Assembly (NCBI RefSeq): GCF_037963865.1
Contig: NZ_CP150170.1
Coordinates: 6,076,001 to 6,140,000, forward strand
Reading direction: 5' to 3'
Length of the DNA: 64,000 bases
DNA from: Paenibacillus sp. FSL R10-2734
GTDB lineage: Bacteria; Bacillota; Bacilli; Paenibacillales; Paenibacillaceae
This document shows, piece after piece, positions 1-5,764 of the stretch; the first letter of the stretch is position 1; every line of letters starts with the position of its first letter. The translations under genes and the position numbers were made by a program. Under the pieces are notes generated by a model. That model had not been told where the DNA came from and ran no database searches. It saw only the letters and a program-made list of their open reading frames with translations.

Positions 1-2406
1 AGCTGAAGAACGGCCGATCAGAATCGCGTATTCTCCATTTTCGACGCAATATTGCTCACGTGTAACATCCCAGAATGCCAGCTCGGAGACTGGTAGAGTA
101 AACTCTACTGTATGCGATTGACCTGCGGCGATGCTCGCTTTTTCAAAACCCTTCAATTGTTTAATTGGACGTTTGACCCGGGAATTCAAAGCCTGCACAT
201 ATAGCTGTACAACCTCGTCCCCATCGACTGCTCCCGTATTATCCACTTGAACGGAAATGTTAAGCGTATCGTCTTGTTGCAGATCGTTGGTGCTTACATT
301 TAGGTTGCTATAGGAAGTTTGGGCGTAACTTAAGCCGTGACCAAAAGGATACAATGGCTCTCCATCAAAGTACATATAGGTTCTTTTGCCTTTGATAATA
401 TCATAATCCATCAGCTCAGGCAGCTGCTCCACAGAACGGAACCAAGTCATATTCAGCTTGCCAGAAGGACTGTAATCTCCGAAAAGAACCTCTGCAACTG
501 CATTGCCCAGCTCTTGTCCACTGTGGGAAGTATATAGAACTGCCGGAATATTCTCGTCAATCCAAGTGGAAGATATCGGGTAACTGCCGACAATAACTAC
601 CACTGTATTCGGATTCGCTTCATAGACTGCTTTGACCAGACGCTCTTGCTCCTCTGGAAGCACAATATCGGGTCTGTCGATTTCTTCTTTACCATTAAGA
701 AGTGGATGATTACCGACAAAAACCACGGCCACTTCAGCAGCTTTGGCAGCTTCTACAGCAGCTTTTATGCCGTTAGTTACTATGTTCTTTTTGAAAAGAC
801 GAGCATCCGCATTTGCGTCCTGATCAGCAACCTGCAACGTGCCATCCTCAGCATTCACAGAGATCAATTTGTCATTCCAAGTCCGTAAGGATACTGTACC
901 TTCAGCTTCCGGAACGATGTTTATGGATTCTTTTACAAACCAACCGTAGATTTCGTCAGCAGATGCTGTGAGCTTCTCTGCATCATTTAGAGTCACATAC
1001 TGTCCCCGACTTGTCGCCTTCAGCGTATTGCTGGTCCAGCCCCAAGCCGTATGTTGGAACATTTCTCCGTGCTCTGCCGTGTCATGCTGTACAGCCAATC
1101 TTCCGTCCTCACCGGTAATTCCGATGGCTTGACCATTTGCTGCTGAGGTAAGAATGATTTGATCTGCGCCGCTCTCAAAAGTAACTTGTTTGCCAGGTAG
1201 CTTCTTACTCACACCCTGAAGTGGAGTCACTCCATACGGTAATGTGCCGGAATACCAGTCTCTGAAAGCTTCATCGCCAAGCGGACCAATAATCGCTACT
1301 TTGTTCAATTCGGTCTTGCTTAGTGGTAATGTCGCTTGTTCATTCTTCAGCAGCACTATGGATTGTTTGGCAGCTTCCATGGAAAGTTCGGCATGCTTTT
1401 TGCTAAGAATAACGGAATCGTCGATTGCTGTGTATGGGTTTCCTTCAGCCGGGTCAAATTCTCCCAGACGGAAGCGAACTCTAAACGTGTTAGTTAGCGC
1501 ACGATCCAGATCTTCCTCAGCTAGTAGGCTTTGGTTCAGTGCTTCATGAAGAACCTTGATCGTTTCCTCGGTTTCTTCTGTTACGCTGTCAATTCCGTTT
1601 TTGATAGATTCTGCCATCGATTGTGCAAAAGACTCATAATACTTATGATCCTTCACAATCCCGAATAAATCGCCGGCATCACTGACGATAAAGCCGTCCA
1701 TATCCCACTCGCCTTTGACCACATCCATTACTGCCGGATGAAGAATAACAGGTACACCATTCACCGAGTTATAGGCGGTCATCATGGATTGTGCGCCACC
1801 TTCTTGAAAAGCAGGCTTGAACGCTTCCAGATAATACTCGCGCATATTTCTTGGGTCGATGCTGGCGGAACAGTTCCCGCGTTCGATCTCGTTGTTGTTC
1901 CCTAGAAAGTGTTTAAGCGTTGCGACCGCTTTCAAATAAACGGGGTGATCACCTTGAATCCCTTGCACAAGTGAGGTGCTGAGTTGTCCAGTCAGTTCCG
2001 GATCTTCACCGTAAGCTTCTTCCGTTCTGCCCCAACGTGGGTCACGCTCCATATCCACCGTTGGCGCCCATAACGTCAGGCCATTCACCGTTGGATTCTT
2101 TTTGTAAAATGCTCTTGCTTCATCTCCGATAGCTGAACCAATTTCCTTCATCAGTTCCGGGTTCCAGGTACAAGCCAGTCCACTTGGCTGCGGAAAAGAA
2201 GTCGCTTTTCCAAGCCAGGAAATTCCGTGCGCCGCTTCTGTACCATGCTTATAGGCTCCAACGCCCAAACGCTCTATGGCAGCTTGATACTGGGGGATCA
2301 GGCTTACTTTTTCATCAAGCGTTAATCTAGAGATCAGATCCTGCACTCGTTCATTTAGAGGTAAATCAATCTGTTGAAATGGATATTTAGATGCCACTGT
2401 TTCCAT
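1..2406 (-). CDS. Glycoside hydrolase family 3 protein, C-terminus beyond window
   Basis: This frame stays open to the window edge, giving 802 visible residues. It begins at an ATG at 2406 behind a GAAGGAGCG ribosome binding site. The N-terminal half is a GH3 catalytic domain, with motif KHFLGNNNE for substrate binding and GFIVSDAGD carrying the likely nucleophile Asp (SDAG rather than the usual SDW). The second GH3 alpha/beta domain and the start of the fibronectin III-like domain (ELAFWDVTR) follow. Between the two catalytic halves sits an extra segment of about 120 residues (QHDTAEHGEMFQHTAWG, SLRTWNDKLISVNAEDG) that reads like a fascin-type beta-trefoil; this is inference. There is no signal peptide, so the enzyme is probably cytoplasmic and acts on imported beta-glucosides or beta-xylosides. 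A perfect cre site lies 25 bp upstream, which suggests CcpA repression. The substrate cannot be fixed from sequence. Confidence 0.9.
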   Translation of the reverse strand, partial: METVASKYPFQQIDLPLNERVQDLISRLTLDEKVSLIPQYQAAIERLGVGAYKHGTEAAHGISWLGKATSFPQPSGLACTWNPELMKEIGSAIGDEARAFYKKNPTVNGLTLWAPTVDMERDPRWGRTEEAYGEDPELTGQLSTSLVQGIQGDHPVYLKAVATLKHFLGNNNEIERGNCSASIDPRNMREYYLEAFKPAFQEGGAQSMMTAYNSVNGVPVILHPAVMDVVKGEWDMDGFIVSDAGDLFGIVKDHKYYESFAQSMAESIKNGIDSVTEETEETIKVLHEALNQSLLAEEDLDRALTNTFRVRFRLGEFDPAEGNPYTAIDDSVILSKKHAELSMEAAKQSIVLLKNEQATLPLSKTELNKVAIIGPLGDEAFRDWYSGTLPYGVTPLQGVSKKLPGKQVTFESGADQIILTSAANGQAIGITGEDGRLAVQHDTAEHGEMFQHTAWGWTSNTLKATSRGQYVTLNDAEKLTASADEIYGWFVKESINIVPEAEGTVSLRTWNDKLISVNAEDGTLQVADQDANADARLFKKNIVTNGIKAAVEAAKAAEVAVVFVGNHPLLNGKEEIDRPDIVLPEEQERLVKAVYEANPNTVVVIVGSYPISSTWIDENIPAVLYTSHSGQELGNAVAEVLFGDYSPSGKLNMTWFRSVEQLPELMDYDIIKGKRTYMYFDGEPLYPFGHGLSYAQTSYSNLNVSTNDLQQDDTLNISVQVDNTGAVDGDEVVQLYVQALNSRVKRPIKQLKGFEKASIAAGQSHTVEFTLPVSELAFWDVTREQYCVENGEYAILIGRSSA

Positions 2407-2430
2407 CAAAATCGCTCCTTCGATTCAAGT

Positions 2431-2444
2431 TGATAGCGGTTTCA
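2431..2444. promoter_or_regulatory. CcpA cre site upstream of GH3 gene
   Basis: TGATAGCGGTTTCA matches the consensus TGWNANCGNTNWCA at every fixed position. It lies 25 bp upstream of the GH3 start at 2406, between the expected promoter and the ribosome binding site. That position suits glucose-dependent repression by CcpA. The rest of 2445-2702 shows no gene. Confidence 0.75.
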
Positions 2445-2702
2445 TATGTTCTCAAGGTTGTTGTCTATGTTAAACACAAATCTGGTCTATCAACATAATC
2501 ATAGAAGATTAGGTCGATAAGTAACACCTTAACAATCTAAGTGAAAATCAGGTCATAATTAGAGATTTTGGGGTGGGGTAGTCGCCATCTCCTTTAGTGG
2601 GATGCGAGTTAGAACGGGGATGATTGATTGGCGGGGCGGGTGGGGGACGATATCTAGGGGATTCTTGCCTCTCTTTCGCCCAATTCACCTATGCCGCTCT
2701 AA

Positions 2703-3191
2703 TCTGCGGGATTTATACCGCTCATTTGCTCGTTTTCCGTGCCACAGCCCTATTCTGCGGGATTTATACCGCTCATTTGCTCGCTTTCCGTCTCACAGCC
2801 CTATTCTGCGGGATTTATACCGCTCATTTGCTCGTTTTCCGTCCCACAGCCCTATTCTACGGGATTTATACCGCTCATTTGCTCGTTTTCCGTCTCACAG
2901 CCCCAATCTACGGGATTTATACCGCTCATTTGCTCGTTTTCCGTTCCACAGCCCTATTCTACGGGATTTATACCGCTCATTTGCTCGCTTTCCGTTCCAC
3001 AGCCCTATTCTACGGGATTTATACCGCTCATTTGCTCGTTTTCCGTCTCACAGCCCCAATCTACGGGATTTATACCGCTCATTTGCTCGCTTTCCGTCCC
3101 ACAGCCCCAATCTACGGGATTTATACCGCTCATTTGCTCGCTTTCCGTCCCACAGCCCTATTCTGCGGGATTTATACCGCTCATTTGCTCG
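2703..3191. repeat. 51-bp tandem repeat array, about 9.5 copies
   Basis: The unit begins GGGATTTATACCGCTCATTT at 2708, 2759, 2810, 2861, 2912, 2963, 3014, 3065, 3116 and 3167, an exact 51-bp period, with the last copy cut off after about 25 bp. Units differ at a few positions only (GTGCC, GTCTC, GTCCC or GTTCC; CCCTATTCT or CCCCAATCT; TGC or TAC before GGGATT). Some copies contain GCGG-N8-CCGC, a short stem. Because 51 is divisible by three and the unit lacks stops on the plus strand, all three plus frames are open, but none resembles a protein and no ribosome binding site precedes them. The array lies just past the 3' end of the nuclease-like gene on the minus strand. Confidence 0.9.
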
Positions 3192-3226
3192 GTTCTCGCC
3201 TTAACTCCATGGATTATACCGTCCAT

Positions 3227-3904
3227 TCACCATAGGTGGATGTCCCTAAAAGAATGAACATATTCATATCTGCAAACCCTCCCACTTACCTGAGAAACTA
3301 CCGGATTGAACTTTCCTTTCTCACAAAGAGACCTCATATACTTCCTAGCCGTCCTAAGATCTATCCCAAGCTCCCTCACCAAATCAACCGGCCGAATGCA
3401 CCCGTTCGAACGTACCGCAATCCGCAAAATATCACGCTCCAGTCTGCTAAAATCCATCTTCTCTTCCGCCCTCAATGCAAGATAAGGCATCAACAATGGT
3501 CTTAACAAAGTAATCGTAAGTTCTGGATTCGCCTCCAGGTCATCGTAAGGAATCGCCACCACCCGGTAACCCGCAATTTGCAGATACGTCTCTCGATTCA
3601 GCTCTTGCCTGTATCGCGTTCGGTCTGTATTTTGCACATGAGGGCCGTACCCTTTTATTTCAAACGCAAACTTAACTTGCCCCGGCTTCCACACAAAATC
3701 AACAAAATAGGGCTTGCTGCGCCAATCTGCCACTTCATATTCAGGATGAAAATCATTGAAATGCCCCATCATGGGCCACCATACCTTTTCCACAAACATT
3801 CGCTCACCATGCCCATGTCCCCGCTCCAACCTCCCACGCCGTTCTCCCGTTCTTCGACTAATATGATCTTCGACCCAACGACTATGCTCCTCCGTAAATC
3901 CCAT
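3227..3904 (-). CDS. Putative PD-(D/E)XK (Vsr/DUF559-like) nuclease with C-terminal winged helix
   Basis: The product has 225 residues and starts at an ATG behind an AGGAGGG site. Residues 35-125 look like a very-short-patch-repair/DUF559-type endonuclease fold: Glu39, then Asp69 in YFVDFVW and Glu82-x-Lys84 in FAFEIKG, the expected D...ExK metal-binding set, followed by an Arg-rich helix (RTRYRQELNRE) and a hydrophobic strand (YRVVAIPY). Residues 150-220 look like a winged helix (LERDILRIAV, PVDLVRELGIDLRTARKYM). The gene stands alone, between a leader hairpin and the 51-bp array. Nuclease activity is inferred from motif order only. It could instead be an inactive DNA-binding relative or a regulator. 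Confidence 0.75.
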   Translation of the reverse strand: MGFTEEHSRWVEDHISRRTGERRGRLERGHGHGERMFVEKVWWPMMGHFNDFHPEYEVADWRSKPYFVDFVWKPGQVKFAFEIKGYGPHVQNTDRTRYRQELNRETYLQIAGYRVVAIPYDDLEANPELTITLLRPLLMPYLALRAEEKMDFSRLERDILRIAVRSNGCIRPVDLVRELGIDLRTARKYMRSLCEKGKFNPVVSQVSGRVCRYEYVHSFRDIHLW

Positions 3905-3925
3905 ACGTCACCCTCCTCCTTGGCA

Positions 3926-3958
3926 TAAAAAAATCCCGCACCCAAATATGGGTACGGG
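3926..3958 (-). terminator. Terminator-like hairpin immediately before the nuclease-like gene
   Basis: On the minus strand CCCGTACCC, a six-base loop and GGGTGCGGG form a nine-position stem with one mismatch, followed by seven T residues (plus-strand A run 3926-3932). It ends about 20 bp before the ATG at 3904, directly in front of the AGGAGGG site. It may terminate the rhodanese operon 320 bp upstream or act as an attenuator of the nuclease-like gene. Confidence 0.65.
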
Positions 3959-4096
3959 ACGTGCTTCGTCCTATTACTCAAAAGTATAGTATTCGCTTTC
4001 TGATGATGTCAATGGTACTCTACACTCTACCACGATGCCTATCCAGCTAACAATTACTTATCCAGCAAAAAAGCAAATTGGTTTGAGTATGGTGCG

Positions 4097-4255
4097 CTAA
4101 GTAAGTTCAGCAAAAGTTAGCATACTACAGCAGTTCAGTTACAGTAAGCTCATTTACAGTAAGTTCAGCTAGAGTAGTTCTGCTAAAGTAGCCTCAGTTA
4201 GTGTGAATTCAGTTAGAATGAGATCAGCTAGAATAACCTCATTAGAGTAATCTAG
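4097..4255. repeat. Degenerate 14-16-bp tandem repeat
   Basis: About ten imperfect units follow the pattern YTARAGTARNYTCAG, for example CTAAGTAAGTTCAG, TTTACAGTAAGTTCAG, CTAAAGTAGCCTCAG and TTAGAATGAGATCAG. One longer, divergent unit lies at 4111-4138. No gene was found in 3959-4280. The repeats lie downstream of the rhodanese operon and upstream of the hairpin at 3926-3958. Confidence 0.7.
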
Positions 4256-4280
4256 ACTTCCCCTTTTATCCCCCCAAACC

Positions 4281-4637
4281 CTACCGCCGACTCAACTTCC
4301 CATCCCAGCTACTTATCCCGCCCTGCAAATGTGCAAGCCGAGTATACCCATGTTTACCCAAGATCCGCGCTGCGTTCTTGCTTCGCATGCCACTGCGGCA
4401 GTAGAGCAGGACATCCCGATCCTTCGGGATATCGCCTAGCCTCTGCTCTAGCTGAGATAGCGGGATGTTTTTCGCTCCCGGGATAAATCCACTCTTGTAT
4501 TCCTCCGGTTCACGAACATCGATCAGCAGCTTATTTTTAGATTGCTGCATTTCGCTACGAAACTCTGCCACCTTCAACGTCCTTACACTTGCGCTATTAC
4601 CAAATCCGAGACGGGAAAATATTGAACTTAAATCCAT
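4281..4637 (-). CDS. Rhodanese-domain sulfurtransferase
   Basis: This small protein of 118 residues is a single rhodanese domain. It has the entry motif LLIDVREPEEY and the persulfide-forming Cys near residue 80 in the loop LLYCRSGMRS, followed by the usual AARIL helix and LQGGISSWDG end. It would transfer sulfane sulfur to an acceptor in the cytoplasm. I chose the ATG at 4637, which overlaps the TAA of the upstream gene (TAATG), so the two are translationally coupled; a GTG at 4649 is the alternative. It is the third gene of a three-rhodanese operon divergent from arsR-cdr, which points to polysulfide or persulfide handling. Confidence 0.88.
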   Translation of the reverse strand: MDLSSIFSRLGFGNSASVRTLKVAEFRSEMQQSKNKLLIDVREPEEYKSGFIPGAKNIPLSQLEQRLGDIPKDRDVLLYCRSGMRSKNAARILGKHGYTRLAHLQGGISSWDGKLSRR

Positions 4638-5044
4638 TATCCTTCGCACCCTTTCACCGAAATATCGGAGAGCGTTATTTTGTTCCGTAAAAAATCACCA
4701 TTTACCGCATATAACTTACGAAATCCTTGCTTATAGAGAATTCTTGCGGCTTTGTTTCTTTTATAGTAACTCCCTGCAAGAATTAGAACGGAGTCGTCTG
4801 ACGAAAGACAGTGCTGCCACACATAGGCTAGCCGCCCTAACGATATATTTATCGAACCACGGATACTGTCCTCCTGGTATTCAACGGCATCCCTGACATC
4901 GAGCATTTTCATAACTTGTGATTGATCTGCTAATTCGTGTGCCTCGCGAGCTTCCACATAAGAGAGTGAACGGACAGGCCAAGCGTAACGCAGGACCCGT
5001 ACAACAGTTATTACTAATAGTACAATCAGTATGAACCGTAACAT
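4637..5044 (-). CDS. Membrane-anchored rhodanese-like protein lacking the catalytic Cys
   Basis: The product has 135 residues. An N-terminal hydrophobic helix (LRFILIVLLVITVVRVL) anchors it in the membrane, and a rhodanese fold follows (MLDVRDAVEYQ, SINISLGRL). The active-site loop reads LILAGSYYKRN, so the catalytic Cys is replaced by Ala near residue 90. It therefore cannot form the usual persulfide and may be a binding or scaffold partner for its two intact neighbours. The ATG at 5044 is preferred (GGGAG at ten bases); an ATG at 5074 would overlap the upstream gene by 23 bp. The 3' end overlaps the start of the next rhodanese. Confidence 0.82.
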   Translation of the reverse strand: MLRFILIVLLVITVVRVLRYAWPVRSLSYVEAREAHELADQSQVMKMLDVRDAVEYQEDSIRGSINISLGRLAYVWQHCLSSDDSVLILAGSYYKRNKAARILYKQGFRKLYAVNGDFLRNKITLSDISVKGCEG

Positions 5045-5051
5045 CGCGCTA

Positions 5052-5372
5052 TTACTCCCGTACCAAAAAATCATCAGTCCAAGCGCCTAACCCACCTGTC
5101 ATATTCACAACGTTATAACCCTTCTCAATTAGCAGCTCACAAGCCAGTCCACTTCGCCCACCACTTAAGCACATCACAATCGTCTCTTCATTAGGATCCA
5201 GGTCATCTATACGCATTAATAGCTGACCGAGTGGAATATGCTTAGCACCGATAACATGTCCCTCCACCCATTCCGCTAGTTCGCGTACATCTAGCATTGT
5301 AAGAGCCTCTCCATTCTTCAGGCGTTCCGCCACTTGCTGAGGGGTTATTTCCTTGGAAATTTTAAAAGACAT
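5052..5372 (-). CDS. Rhodanese-domain sulfurtransferase
   Basis: This compact single-domain rhodanese has 106 residues. It shows TMLDVRELAEWVEGH at the entry and Cys68 in IVMCLSGGRSG, ending in MTGGLGAW. It is the first gene of the three-rhodanese operon; an AGGAGAGATG ribosome binding site precedes the ATG at 5372. The start lies 50 bp from a 22-bp palindrome shared with the divergent arsR gene, so both directions are probably controlled by the same repressor. The likely role is cytoplasmic sulfane-sulfur relay in hydrogen sulfide or polysulfide detoxification. Confidence 0.88.
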   Translation of the reverse strand: MSFKISKEITPQQVAERLKNGEALTMLDVRELAEWVEGHVIGAKHIPLGQLLMRIDDLDPNEETIVMCLSGGRSGLACELLIEKGYNVVNMTGGLGAWTDDFLVRE

Positions 5373-5421
5373 TGATCATCTCTCCTTCACATAAATAAAA
5401 TAAACTTGATTTTCATATCAC

Positions 5422-5443
5422 TATATCATAATATTACGATATA
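5422..5443. promoter_or_regulatory. 22-bp inverted repeat, probable ArsR-family operator
   Basis: TATATC-A-TAATATTA-C-GATATA is palindromic at all but one base pair. It lies midway between the divergent rhodanese operon (start 5372) and the ArsR-family gene (start 5474). Its size, AT content and placement fit an ArsR/SmtB operator controlling both directions. Binding is inferred. Confidence 0.65.
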
Positions 5444-5473
5444 AGGATATTGTAAATCGAGGTGCTCATTACC

Positions 5474-5758
5474 ATGGACAATAATTTTAAAGCCTATAAT
5501 CAAACCGCCGAAACATTAAAAGCGCTGGCTCATCCAGTTCGCTTGTGCATCATTAAAGGTCTACTTAAAAAAGGCAGCTGCAACGTCAGCTTCATGCAGG
5601 ACTGTCTAGACCTTCCTCAATCTACGGTATCCCAGCATTTACAGAAGCTTAGATCACTTGGCATTGTTGAAACCGAACGTCATGGACTTGAAATTAACTA
5701 TTCTGTTAAAGACGAGAAAATCAAACATCTAATTGAGTTATTTTTAGGGGAGGAATAA
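5474..5758 (+). CDS. ArsR/SmtB-family transcriptional regulator, probable sulfane-sulfur sensor
   Basis: The product is a 94-residue winged-helix protein with the ArsR opening ALAHPVRLCIIKGL and recognition helix PQSTVSQHLQKLRSLG. The metal motif ELCVCDL is absent; Cys residues lie at 25, 36 and 44, so a thiol-based sensor of persulfides, as in the BigR/SqrR type, is a reasonable inference from its neighbours. The ATG at 5474 is preferred because GAGGTG lies nine bases upstream; a GTG at 5462 is in frame. The gene runs into the fused sulfur enzyme six bases downstream and probably represses both that gene and the rhodanese operon through the palindrome at 5422-5443. Confidence 0.88.
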   Translation: MDNNFKAYNQTAETLKALAHPVRLCIIKGLLKKGSCNVSFMQDCLDLPQSTVSQHLQKLRSLGIVETERHGLEINYSVKDEKIKHLIELFLGEE

Positions 5759-5764
5759 ATTATT

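Noticed and set aside
2602..3257. Three long overlapping plus-strand open frames (172-203 codons) across the 51-bp array
   Set aside because: All three frames are open only because the unit is 51 bp and lacks stops. No ribosome binding site or protein-like composition supports any of them.
3769..3981. 70-codon minus-strand frame over the nuclease-like gene start
   Set aside because: It overlaps the real start and the leader hairpin in another frame.
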